From Psychroflexus salarius (GTDB lineage Bacteria; Bacteroidota; Bacteroidia; Flavobacteriales; Flavobacteriaceae), in assembly GCF_900129035.1 (NCBI RefSeq), contig NZ_FQTW01000001.1:372001-436000 (forward strand): 64,000 bases of DNA. The letters are read 5' to 3'. The notes under the pieces were generated by a model, which was given only the letters and a program-made list of their open reading frames with translations, made no database searches and was not told the origin of the DNA. This document shows positions 56,502-64,000 of the stretch, piece after piece; positions within the stretch are counted from its first letter, which is position 1; each line of letters opens with the position of its first letter. Both the position numbers and the translations under genes were made by a program.

Positions 56502-57596
56502 TTAAACATTAAATCTAAAATTCATAATATCGCCATCTTGTACGATATATTCTTTTCCTTCAACACTTAATTTCCCTGCTTCTCGTACTTTTGCTTCGCT
56601 ACCCAAAGTTACAAAGTCATTATATTTAATCACTTCTGCTCTAATAAATCCTTTTTGAAAATCTGTGTGTATAACGCCTGCAGCTTCAGGTGCTGTAGCA
56701 CCTACTTTTACTGTCCAAGCCCGAACTTCCTTTTCGCCTGCTGTGAAATAAGTTTGTTGATTTAGTAATTTATAGGCTGAACGAATAAGCTTGGCAACGC
56801 CAGCTTCTTCTAAGCCAATATCTTCTAAAAACAATTGGCGTTCTTCAAAATCTTCTAATTCGGCTATATCGGCTTCTATACCTACTGCTAAAACTAAAAT
56901 TTCGGCATTTTCATCTTTAACTGATGCCTTTACTTTTTCAACATAAGCATTGCCATTTACAGCCGATTTTTCGTCGACATTACAAACATACATGACGGGC
57001 TTATCTGTAATAAATTGTAAGGGTTTTACAAATGCTTCTCGATCGTCTTTATCAATATTTATAGCTCTTACAGAAGTTCCTTCTTCTAAGCCTTTTTTAA
57101 GTTGTTCTAAAACAGCAAGTTCTTTTTGAGCTTCTTTTTGCCCGGTTTTTGCCGCACGTTTTACTTTCTCAAGTTTTTTTTCGACGGTCTCTAAATCCTT
57201 CAATTGAAGTTCTAAGTCTATAGTTTCTTTATCATTTATGGGATCTATTTTACCATCAACATGAACAACATTATCATCATCAAAACAACGTAAAACATGC
57301 AAAATTGCATCGGTTTCTCTAATGTTTCCTAAAAATTGATTTCCTAAACCTTCACCTTTGCTAGCACCTTTTACAAGACCTGCAATATCAACAATTTCAA
57401 CTGTTGCAGGAATTACTCGCTCTGGATTTACTAAACTCTCCAGTTTAAGTAGTCTTTTATCGGGAACGTTCACGACACCTACATTAGGTTCAATAGTACA
57501 AAACGGGAAATTTGCACTTTGTGCTTTTGCGTTAGATAAAGAGTTAAATAAGGTAGATTTTCCTACATTTGGTAAACCAACAATTCCTGCTTTCAT
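56502..57596 (-). CDS. ychF: Redox-regulated P-loop ATPase YchF (OLA1/Obg family)
   Basis: The 364 residues are full length: GLPNVGKSTLFNSLSNAKAQ (G1), NFPFCTIEPNVGVVNVPD, VDIAGLVKGASKGEGLGNQF (G3), VCNVDEKS (altered G4, the change giving ATP over GTP preference), and the C-terminal TGS-like domain (FTAGEKEVRAWTVK; TDFQKGFIRAEVI). It is a ribosome-associated ATPase involved in stress response. It is first of the ychF-deoC-deoD-DUF1853 group, with a promoter-like TACTTTTG just upstream. Confidence 0.97.
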   Translation of the reverse strand: MKAGIVGLPNVGKSTLFNSLSNAKAQSANFPFCTIEPNVGVVNVPDKRLLKLESLVNPERVIPATVEIVDIAGLVKGASKGEGLGNQFLGNIRETDAILHVLRCFDDDNVVHVDGKIDPINDKETIDLELQLKDLETVEKKLEKVKRAAKTGQKEAQKELAVLEQLKKGLEEGTSVRAINIDKDDREAFVKPLQFITDKPVMYVCNVDEKSAVNGNAYVEKVKASVKDENAEILVLAVGIEADIAELEDFEERQLFLEDIGLEEAGVAKLIRSAYKLLNQQTYFTAGEKEVRAWTVKVGATAPEAAGVIHTDFQKGFIRAEVIKYNDFVTLGSEAKVREAGKLSVEGKEYIVQDGDIMNFRFNV

Positions 57597-57617
57597 AAAT
57601 TAATTATTTAAGGATTG

Positions 57618-57625
57618 CAAAAGTA
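57618..57625 (-). promoter_or_regulatory. Probable -7 element of ychF
   Basis: On the minus strand TACTTTTG followed by CA matches TAnnTTTG exactly, 21 bases upstream of the ychF start. A clear -33 element was not found, so confidence is limited. Confidence 0.45.
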
Positions 57626-57686
57626 AGGATTATCATAATAAAAAGTCTAAGAAATAGACTTCAACTTATAAAATAGAACTTATACA

Positions 57687-57833
57687 ATGAAATTTAATCG
57701 ATCTACACTTCTTTATACTATTGCGGCTTTAATTACAATTTATGGTTTAGTAACCGGCCGGTTTATATTTATTTTATTGGCGTTTCCATTAGGTTTGTTT
57801 AATTACACGAAAGACAATTCAGATAAAAAATAG
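57687..57833 (+). CDS. Small hydrophobic membrane protein (48 aa)
   Basis: An ATG at 57687 opens a 48-codon frame ending TAG. The product has two hydrophobic stretches (LLYTIAALITIYGLV and FIFILLAFPLGLF) separated by TGR, with a polar tail NYTKDNSDKK. This is a coherent two-span or hairpin membrane peptide and not a typical random frame. It lies between ychF (divergent) and a conserved small-protein gene. No homology could be named. Confidence 0.5.
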   Translation: MKFNRSTLLYTIAALITIYGLVTGRFIFILLAFPLGLFNYTKDNSDKK

Positions 57834-57900
57834 AACGTTAATCTTAATTTAAATACAAGCCTTGACTTCTATTATATTATTAATTTTAAACAAAAACATA

Positions 57901-58206
57901 ATGGATAAAAATCATACACTTTCAACTAAAATAAACGATTTAAAAGAAGATGGTTATACGATAGATTTTAAACTTACCGAAAATGCTTTAGAATCTGACA
58001 GCGAAAATTCATACTCTGAAAATGATTTTATTGTAGATAAAGTCTATAGATTTGAAGGCATGTCTAACCCGTCTGATAATTCTATTTTATATGCCATTAC
58101 AACAGAAGATGGCAAAAAAGGGATTCTTGTTGATGGTTATGGCGTTTCTGGTGGTCAAACTAGTAAATCTATTCAAGAAAAACTCAATTTATCTTTAAAT
58201 AGATAG
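57901..58206 (+). CDS. Small conserved Bacteroidota protein of unknown function
   Basis: The protein is 101 residues from the ATG at 57901; an upstream in-frame start adds a poorly supported N-terminus (LILNKN). The sequence has INDLKEDGYTIDF, an acidic middle (SDSENSYSENDFIVDKVYRF) and EGMSNPSDNSILYAI with GILVDGYGVSGG. Similar proteins are common in Flavobacteriia and are sometimes labelled phosphoribosylpyrophosphate synthetase, but there is no PRPP-binding loop and the length is far too short. It is upstream of dps. Confidence 0.75.
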   Translation: MDKNHTLSTKINDLKEDGYTIDFKLTENALESDSENSYSENDFIVDKVYRFEGMSNPSDNSILYAITTEDGKKGILVDGYGVSGGQTSKSIQEKLNLSLNR

Positions 58207-58247
58207 AAAATTAAATAAAGTTTAATTAATAAAAAACAAATATAATT

Positions 58248-58721
58248 ATGGGTTATTTAAATTTAGAATCAACTGATTTAACTGTGAAAGAACTAAATGT
58301 ACTATTAGCTGATTATCAATTATATTATCAAAAATTAAGAAATTATCACTGGAATATAGTCGGTAAAAGTTTCTTTGATTTACACGAAAAGTTTGAAGAA
58401 ATGTATGATGATGCAAAGCTTAAAATCGATGAAATTGCAGAAAGAATTTTAACTTTAAGAAAGCATCCTGTTAGTAATTTGTCTGATTACCTAAAAATTT
58501 CTAATTTAGAAGAATCTGCATCAGATATTAATGATGTAGCTATGGTTAATAACTTATTAAATGATCATGGTAAACTCATTAAACAAATGAGACAAGTAGT
58601 AAGTGTTGCAGATAAAAATGGTGACGAAGGTACTATAGATTTAATTGGTGCTTACATCCGTGAATTAGAAAAAACAAGTTGGATGCTAGATGCTTGGGTT
58701 AAAAGTGTTGATGATAAATAA
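58248..58721 (+). CDS. dps: Dps family ferritin-like DNA-protection protein
   Basis: The 157 residues form a four-helix ferritin-like protein. The inter-subunit ferroxidase ligands are in LRNYHWNIVGKSFFDLHEKF and EEMYDDA (His, Asp/His, Glu). It oxidises and stores iron with hydrogen peroxide as oxidant and often coats DNA under stress. It lies 7 bases before the mechanosensitive channel gene, so the two are probably one stress-related operon. Confidence 0.93.
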   Translation: MGYLNLESTDLTVKELNVLLADYQLYYQKLRNYHWNIVGKSFFDLHEKFEEMYDDAKLKIDEIAERILTLRKHPVSNLSDYLKISNLEESASDINDVAMVNNLLNDHGKLIKQMRQVVSVADKNGDEGTIDLIGAYIRELEKTSWMLDAWVKSVDDK

Positions 58722-58728
58722 TTATTAA

Positions 58729-59646
58729 ATGAAAGAAGCCGATATATTAGACCAAACACAAAGTGTTTGGTCTTCTTTTTACGAAAAAATTTTTGTTTGG
58801 ATAAATGAATTTATAGATAGTTTACCCAACTTAATTTTAGCAATAATAGTATTTATCCTTTTTATTATCATCTCTAAATATGCAGGAAAACTATTTAATA
58901 AAATTCTAGCACGAAGCTCTACACAAGCCTCTATTAGAGTAATTTCGGTAAAAGTTTTAAAAGCCGTTATTGGCCTGATAGGCTTTTTTATTGCTTTAGG
59001 AATTTTAAATTTAAATACTGTTTTAACTTCAGTCCTCGGAGCGGCTGGTGTTGTAGGTTTAGCAGTAGGTTTGGCCTTGCAAGGTACATTAAATAATACC
59101 TTTTCAGGTGTAATTATTAGTTTCTTACCAAAAATTCAAATTAACGACTGGATTGAAACGAATGATTTTGCAGGCAAGGTGATTGATATCAATTTAAGAA
59201 GTGTTGTTTTGCAAACTGCAGATAATAATCACGTCATGATTCCGAACTCTAAGATTGTAGATTCGGCTTTTAAAAACTTCAGTAGCGACCCACGTGGTCG
59301 TGTTACAGTTTCATGCGGTGTTGGCTATGAAAGTGATTTAGATGAAGTTCAACAAATAACAACCGATGCTATCGAAGCTATTTTTAAACAAAAATTCAAT
59401 GAAGAAATTGAATTTTTTTATACTGGTTTTGGAAATAGCTCAATTAATTATATCATACGGTTTTGGACAAAAGTTGAAAATCAAAAAGATATTTATACTG
59501 CTCAACATCAAGCTATTTTAGCGATTAAAAGAGCCTACAATAAACATGATATCAACATACCATTCCCAATAAGAACACTAGATTTTGGTAAAAATAAATT
59601 TAGATCTGAAGTTTTAGATATTCGACATCAATCAGATGAAAATTAA
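58729..59646 (+). CDS. Small-conductance mechanosensitive channel (MscS family)
   Basis: The 305 residues have membrane spans at about 25-55, 75-95 and 100-130. The pore helix region is AGVVGLAVGLALQGTLNNTFSGVIISF, followed by the MscS beta domain (INDWIETNDFAGKVIDINLRSVVL; VMIPNSKIVDSAFKNFS). The Gly/Ala-rich helix matches the MscS pore. It opens under membrane tension to release solutes on hypo-osmotic shock. It is co-directional with dps; the 3' end is 3 bases from the convergent bshA stop. Confidence 0.94.
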   Translation: MKEADILDQTQSVWSSFYEKIFVWINEFIDSLPNLILAIIVFILFIIISKYAGKLFNKILARSSTQASIRVISVKVLKAVIGLIGFFIALGILNLNTVLTSVLGAAGVVGLAVGLALQGTLNNTFSGVIISFLPKIQINDWIETNDFAGKVIDINLRSVVLQTADNNHVMIPNSKIVDSAFKNFSSDPRGRVTVSCGVGYESDLDEVQQITTDAIEAIFKQKFNEEIEFFYTGFGNSSINYIIRFWTKVENQKDIYTAQHQAILAIKRAYNKHDINIPFPIRTLDFGKNKFRSEVLDIRHQSDEN

Positions 59647-59649
59647 GAC

Positions 59650-60771
59650 TTATTGAATCATTTCTTCATATAGCGCTTCGTATTTTGGTACAATAGCTTT
59701 TACATCAAATTGAAGCGCTGTTTTCTTAGCATTAACCTTAAAATTTTCTAGTCTTGCTTCATTAGATAAAATATGGAGCGCATTTTTAGCCATGTCTTCA
59801 ACATCTCCTAAATCAGATAAAAACCCTGAAACACCATGCTTATTAACTTCTGGTATTCCACCAGTATTTGTTGAAATCACAGGAACGCTATAAGCCATTG
59901 CTTCTAAAGCAGCAAGACCAAAACTTTCTTTTTTGGATGGTAACAAAAACAAGTCTGAAAAACAAAGTATTTTTTCGACCTCATTACTCTTTCCTAGAAA
60001 AATAATATCTTGTCTAACGTTTAGTTTATGAGCTAAAACTGAAGCATTTTCGCGTTCAGGCCCATCACCAACAATAATTAATTTGGCCTTCAACTGTTGC
60101 CTGATTTTAGCAAATACCTTAATTACATCACTAATTCGTTTTACTGGACGTAAATTACTAACATGTGTAATTATTTTCTCATCATCATTAGCCATTAAAT
60201 GCCTTTGGCAGTTACCAACATCAAACTTAACTTTCTCAAAATCAATAAAATTAGGGATGACATTAATATCTTTATTGATATCAAAAATATCAAGCGTATT
60301 TTCTTTTAAACTTTGAGAAACAGAGGTTACTAAATTACTTTGATTGATACTAAAGTTAACCGCTGGCTTGTAAAATGAATGGCTACCAACCAAAGTAATG
60401 TCTGTACCATGCAATGTTGTAATCATTGGTAAATTAATACCTTCATCCTGAAGCATTTGCTGTGCCATAAATCCAGCATAAGCATGCGGAATAGCATAAT
60501 GGACATGAAGCAAATCAATTTGATGCTGTTTAACAACTGTAACAAGCTTACTTGACAGTGCTAACTCATAAGGTTGATAGTGAAATAATGGATATTCAGG
60601 TACAATTACCTCGTGATATTTGATTTGGTGAGACAAATATTCTAATCTAACGGGCTGTTTGTATGTAACAAAGTGTATTTCATGTCCGCGTTTGGAAAGC
60701 GCGATTCCTAATTCTGTTGCAACTACTCCGCTTCCACCAAAAGTTGGGTAGCAAACAATGGCTATCTTCAT
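59650..60771 (-). CDS. bshA: N-acetyl-alpha-D-glucosaminyl L-malate synthase
   Basis: The 373 residues form a GT4-family glycosyltransferase with BshA-specific MKIAIVCYPTFGGSGVVATE, HVHYAIPHAYAGFMA, TTLHGTDITLVGSH, and the UDP-sugar motif KESFGLAALEAMA with PVISTNTGGIPEV. It condenses UDP-GlcNAc and L-malate in the first step of bacillithiol synthesis. No bshB or bshC lies in the window. It follows the GH3/serine-hydrolase gene by 75 bases on the same strand. Confidence 0.95.
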   Translation of the reverse strand: MKIAIVCYPTFGGSGVVATELGIALSKRGHEIHFVTYKQPVRLEYLSHQIKYHEVIVPEYPLFHYQPYELALSSKLVTVVKQHQIDLLHVHYAIPHAYAGFMAQQMLQDEGINLPMITTLHGTDITLVGSHSFYKPAVNFSINQSNLVTSVSQSLKENTLDIFDINKDINVIPNFIDFEKVKFDVGNCQRHLMANDDEKIITHVSNLRPVKRISDVIKVFAKIRQQLKAKLIIVGDGPERENASVLAHKLNVRQDIIFLGKSNEVEKILCFSDLFLLPSKKESFGLAALEAMAYSVPVISTNTGGIPEVNKHGVSGFLSDLGDVEDMAKNALHILSNEARLENFKVNAKKTALQFDVKAIVPKYEALYEEMIQ

Positions 60772-60846
60772 ATCTTAAAAATGAAATTAAACCACTAATT
60801 TAGAATTTTATAAACTAAGAAATCTTAAATAAAATCAAATTTAATT

Positions 60847-63744
60847 TTATATATCAAGTGAATCATAAATAACCTGCTGAATTTTGGTGCGAATATCTTC
60901 ATCAATCAGTTTTCTGTTTGAAGCATCCGGATGAATTCGGTTGGATAAAAAGACATATAAAATTCCAGTTGAAGGATCTGCCCAAGTATAAGTTCCTGTA
61001 AATCCTGAATGACCAAAACTAGTCATGGAAACGCAACCACAAGTAGGACCAACATCATCTAGTTGCGGCTTATCAAAGCCTAAACCTCGCCTAACATCTT
61101 TATCACAATAATAACAAGTATTAAAAGCTTGAATGGTTGAAGGCTTAAAATAGGTTCTACCACCAAAAGTACCTTCATTCAGGTACATTTGCATAAACTG
61201 AGCTACACTTCTAGCATTCCCAAATAAGCCGGCATGACCACCAACTCCGCCAAGCATTGCGGCGCCTTGGTCATGAACATTACCATGAACTAATTGTTTA
61301 CGCCAAATTTGATCATTTTCGGTTGGTGTAATTTCAGATAGAGTTTTATGCCGTTTAGGGTAAAAAAACATATTTTTAATATGCATTGTTTTATAAAAAT
61401 CATTTTGAATGATAGTGTGAATTGAATCTTTGTAAGATCGCTCAATAAACTGTTTTAAAAAGTAGAAAGGAAGATCTGAATATTTATATTCAACTTCTTC
61501 TAAAAGTTCAGATGAAGCTATTTCAGCATAAATTGAGTCCTGATAATCTTCTCTTAAATATAAATTTTCAGTGACTGGAATACTGAATTTTTTTGAAGGC
61601 ATTTTGCGATAGTAATTATCTAAACTATCTAAAGTTGAAGCATAAAAAGGAATCCAGGCTTGTAAACCAGCATAATGTGATAGCATTCGTTTAACCGTAA
61701 TATTAGCCTTGTTTGTTGTATCTAGTTCAGGTAATAAATTTGAAAGATTATCATGAATGCTGACCTTGCCTTCTTCAACCAAACGCATAAATAAAGGTAA
61801 TGTTGATAAGATTTTAGTTAATGATGCTAAATCATAAACATCTGTAGATTTGACAGGTATCTTATTTTCATAAGTATGAAAACCCAAAGATTTATCGTAA
61901 AAAATATGTCCATTTTTAGCTATAATAACTTGAACACCTGGTGACATTTTCTGTTCAATAACTTCGGTTAATAAGCTATCAACTTCAGCGAGTTTAGCTG
62001 TGTTAAACCCTAAATTTTGAGGATAATCATATCCCATTCTTCCTAAAGTAGAGTTTTGATAACCTGTTCCAACGGGAAAAGCATTGGTAATAGAAACTGG
62101 CAAGCGACCTTGAGCTTTTGTAGCACCAAAAATAATTTCAGCAGCTACTTGTTGCGCATCATCAGCATTTTGGTAGGCTTGTAAAATCACTTCAATTGGT
62201 AAAAATGAATTAAGGTCAAGCAATGCATACGGACTTGTAAAATTTACAAAAACTAACTTATGTTCTCTAGATATGGCATCTAATAATTTAATTTCAGATG
62301 TTGTTAAGCTGTATGATTTCCAAGGGTTTTCATCAGATTTATGATGACTTATAATAACCTGATCTGCAAACTTCAACTCTTCTAAAAGATTAGGATTTTC
62401 TATTGAAAATGAATTGATTTCAGCATAATTTGAAAGTGTTTCAATAAACTTGTTATTCTCTGCATCACCTAATTTTATATAAGCTATTTTAGAGTGTTGA
62501 GTTTCTGCAATTGGAATACTATTTAAATCATTCTTAACCAAAGTTATCGCCTCTTTAAATGCCTTAAAACGAGTTGCCTTGTTTTTATCTGTATTAAGAT
62601 CAGAAGCCAAATTTTTAAGTGATACAGGTTGATAGTTATTTAAACCAACCTTGTATTTAGCGTAAAGTATTTTTTTAACTGAGTGCGTTAATCTTGATTT
62701 AGTAATTGTTCCGTTATTGTAGGCATTTTTTATTTGTTTAATAGCAGCTTCTAAATTGTTTGGTATAAGTAAAACATCATTTCCCGCTAAAAAGGCCTTT
62801 AACTCAACAATGCCTTTATCTCCAAACTCACTAGCACCTTTCATATTTAAAGCATCGGTAAAAATTAATCCAGAGAACTGAAGTTGATTAATCAAAAGTG
62901 AATCGACTACTTTAGATGATAATGAGGTTGGCAAACCTTCTTGCTCGGTTAATTTTGGAACATTTAAGTGGGCAACCATTACGCTGCTAAGTCCTTGTTT
63001 AAATAGCTTTTTATAGGGATATAATTCGACTGAATCTAAACGTTTTACATTAAAATCAAGACTTGGCAGGGTTTTGTGTGAGTCTTGATCAGTATCACCA
63101 TGACCTGGAAAATGTTTGGCATTTGCCAAGACACCTTCAGCTTGAAAGCCTTTAATTAAAGCCAGGGCTTTTTGGGTAACCTGATTACGATCTTCACCAA
63201 AAGAGCGGTTTCCTATAATAGGGTTTTTAGGATTAGTATTAATATCTACAACAGGTGCAAAATTTACATGAACACCAAGCCGCTTGCTGTGCTGAGCAAT
63301 TTGTTGTCCAACCTCAAAAACCGTATTATTATTGGTTATTGCGCCAAGTGTCATGTTATAAGGAAAAGAGAAAGTTTCATCTAAACGCATTGACAAACCC
63401 CATTCGGCATCCATTCCTATTAATAAAGGAACTTGGGCTAGTTGTTGAAATTCATTTGTAAGTTGTATTTGTTGTTTGGCAGTACCTTTAGAAAATATAA
63501 CACCACCTATATGAAATTTTTTTATTTTATTTTTAAGGCTATTAATTTCAGCTGAAGACGCACTTGAAAATACATCTACCATAAATAATTGACCTATTTT
63601 TTGCTCTAAAGTTAATGTATTATAAATACTATCAACCCATTTCCGTTGCTCCAAGTGATTTTCAGAAATAAGTGGTTTAACTTGTTGAGCGTAAAAAAAA
63701 TTGACTGCTAAAACAGCCAATAATAAAATAGTGTTTTTTTGCAT
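60847..63744 (-). CDS. Fusion of GH3 glycosidase and beta-lactamase-type serine hydrolase
   Basis: The 965 residues join two enzymes. A signal peptide precedes a NagZ-like GH3 domain (about 25-590) with MDAEWGLSMRL, KHFPGHGDTDQDSHKTLPSL and LIFTDALNMKG (nucleophile Asp). A class C beta-lactamase-like domain follows (about 600-965) with SLTKIL (Ser-x-x-Lys), a YSD tyrosine motif and GHSGFTGTYTW. GH3 NagZ enzymes remove N-acetylglucosamine from muropeptides; serine hydrolases of this type act on peptidoglycan peptides or esters. Joint processing of cell-wall fragments in the periplasm is the inference. Both active sites look intact. Confidence 0.9.
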   Translation of the reverse strand: MQKNTILLLAVLAVNFFYAQQVKPLISENHLEQRKWVDSIYNTLTLEQKIGQLFMVDVFSSASSAEINSLKNKIKKFHIGGVIFSKGTAKQQIQLTNEFQQLAQVPLLIGMDAEWGLSMRLDETFSFPYNMTLGAITNNNTVFEVGQQIAQHSKRLGVHVNFAPVVDINTNPKNPIIGNRSFGEDRNQVTQKALALIKGFQAEGVLANAKHFPGHGDTDQDSHKTLPSLDFNVKRLDSVELYPYKKLFKQGLSSVMVAHLNVPKLTEQEGLPTSLSSKVVDSLLINQLQFSGLIFTDALNMKGASEFGDKGIVELKAFLAGNDVLLIPNNLEAAIKQIKNAYNNGTITKSRLTHSVKKILYAKYKVGLNNYQPVSLKNLASDLNTDKNKATRFKAFKEAITLVKNDLNSIPIAETQHSKIAYIKLGDAENNKFIETLSNYAEINSFSIENPNLLEELKFADQVIISHHKSDENPWKSYSLTTSEIKLLDAISREHKLVFVNFTSPYALLDLNSFLPIEVILQAYQNADDAQQVAAEIIFGATKAQGRLPVSITNAFPVGTGYQNSTLGRMGYDYPQNLGFNTAKLAEVDSLLTEVIEQKMSPGVQVIIAKNGHIFYDKSLGFHTYENKIPVKSTDVYDLASLTKILSTLPLFMRLVEEGKVSIHDNLSNLLPELDTTNKANITVKRMLSHYAGLQAWIPFYASTLDSLDNYYRKMPSKKFSIPVTENLYLREDYQDSIYAEIASSELLEEVEYKYSDLPFYFLKQFIERSYKDSIHTIIQNDFYKTMHIKNMFFYPKRHKTLSEITPTENDQIWRKQLVHGNVHDQGAAMLGGVGGHAGLFGNARSVAQFMQMYLNEGTFGGRTYFKPSTIQAFNTCYYCDKDVRRGLGFDKPQLDDVGPTCGCVSMTSFGHSGFTGTYTWADPSTGILYVFLSNRIHPDASNRKLIDEDIRTKIQQVIYDSLDI

Positions 63745-63747
63745 AAG

Positions 63748-64000
63748 TTATTTAAGTAATCGCGCATGCCAACTTTCCTCTAATGGAATTTCCCAGAAAT
63801 CATCAAATTCAGCTTTTGTATTGACTAAATTATTGAAAACAATTGTTTGTCTAGAAACAGCTTTTTGCTTTACCATTTTTTTGAAGTCTTTCAAGTTTTT
63901 GTGAGCAACAAAATCACCTTGTTTGTAACTTACATTCATTTTATCTAGCAAATCAACTTTGTAATCTTCCTCTAAAAACTGAATAAACCTTACTGAAGCA
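63748..64000 (-). CDS. C-terminus of a small conserved Flavobacteriia protein (cut by window end)
   Basis: The frame is open to the right edge and yields about 84 residues: ASVRFIQFLEEDYKVDLLDK, NVSYKQGDFVAHKNLKDFKK, IVFNNLVNTKAEFDDFWEIP, ESWHARLLK. The match is to a roughly 160-residue Bacteroidota family often labelled ABC transporter ATPase, though no Walker motif exists in it. No function can be assigned. It ends 3 bases before the GH3 fusion gene start and is likely in its operon. Confidence 0.7.
   Translation of the reverse strand, partial: ASVRFIQFLEEDYKVDLLDKMNVSYKQGDFVAHKNLKDFKKMVKQKAVSRQTIVFNNLVNTKAEFDDFWEIPLEESWHARLLK

Noticed and set aside
57643-57661. AAGTCT/AGACTT small hairpin upstream of ychF
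   Set aside because: Only 6 bp with no T-run and not placed after any gene end.

Overview
The window reads as a chromosome segment of a low-GC marine-type Bacteroidota, most likely a member of the Flavobacteriaceae. The evidence is SusC/SusD/SusE outer-membrane proteins, type IX secretion C-terminal sorting domains on two exported enzymes, Bacteroidota-type acidic residues after lipoprotein cysteines, the bacillithiol gene bshA, a fused alpha/beta E1 dehydrogenase, and promoter-like TAnnTTTG/TAnnTTCG elements with almost no Shine-Dalgarno sites. The genus cannot be fixed from the sequence. Genes are packed tightly, often with TAATG or few-base overlaps. No tRNA, rRNA, CRISPR array or insertion-sequence transposase was seen, and no gene-free stretch exceeds about 300 bases.

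Layout. Positions 1-6926 (+) hold the 3' part of uvrA, a LOG-family protein, a T9SS-exported endonuclease/exonuclease/phosphatase-fold protein, and an M1-peptidase-like protein without zinc ligands that ends in a probable beta-barrel. Positions 7094-9502 (+) hold a fused branched-chain-type E1 dehydrogenase with its own promoter and terminator. A 181-bp element with inverted ends and a GC-rich hairpin follows at 9561-9741. Positions 9741-13829 (-) carry two bacterial PH-domain membrane proteins, a SPOR protein, menB and cysteine dioxygenase. The dioxygenase is divergent from a PLP decarboxylase (13920-15296), which suggests a cysteine to hypotaurine pathway. Positions 15286-24843 carry a YkgJ protein and a methyltransferase whose start codons overlap, an amidohydrolase lipoprotein, a PiT-like permease, an outer-membrane barrel, an aldehyde dehydrogenase and the pxpABC 5-oxoprolinase operon. 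Positions 24920-28413 hold a MuiA-like protein with an inserted carboxypeptidase-regulatory domain, and the ComM/YifB ATPase.

The centrepiece is positions 28536-53559, a complete starch/maltodextrin utilisation region joined to upper glycolysis. Divergent from a LacI-type regulator lie susC, susD, susE and a T9SS-exported GH13 amylase (+). On the minus strand lie an SLC45-type sugar transporter, beta-phosphoglucomutase, a GH65 maltose phosphorylase, a GH97 glucosidase, a SusA-like GH13 and a lipoprotein GH13, then pfkA, gapA, a BadF-type sugar kinase and pgi. The likely route is: surface amylase cuts starch, SusCDE import oligomers, periplasmic GH13/GH97 trim them, MFS imports maltose, GH65 makes glucose and beta-glucose-1-P, PgmB makes glucose-6-P, the BadF kinase may phosphorylate the free glucose, and Pgi/PfkA/GapA continue. 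The most unusual observation is a SusE-type starch-binding module embedded inside SusD. A LacI-type palindrome lies in the susC/lacI intergenic region, and a 16-base motif is shared between the susC and transporter leaders.

Positions 53609-64000 are housekeeping: a nitroreductase, a DUF1853 protein, deoD, deoC, ychF, small proteins, dps, mscS, bshA, a GH3/serine-hydrolase fusion, and the C-terminus of a small conserved protein cut by the window end.
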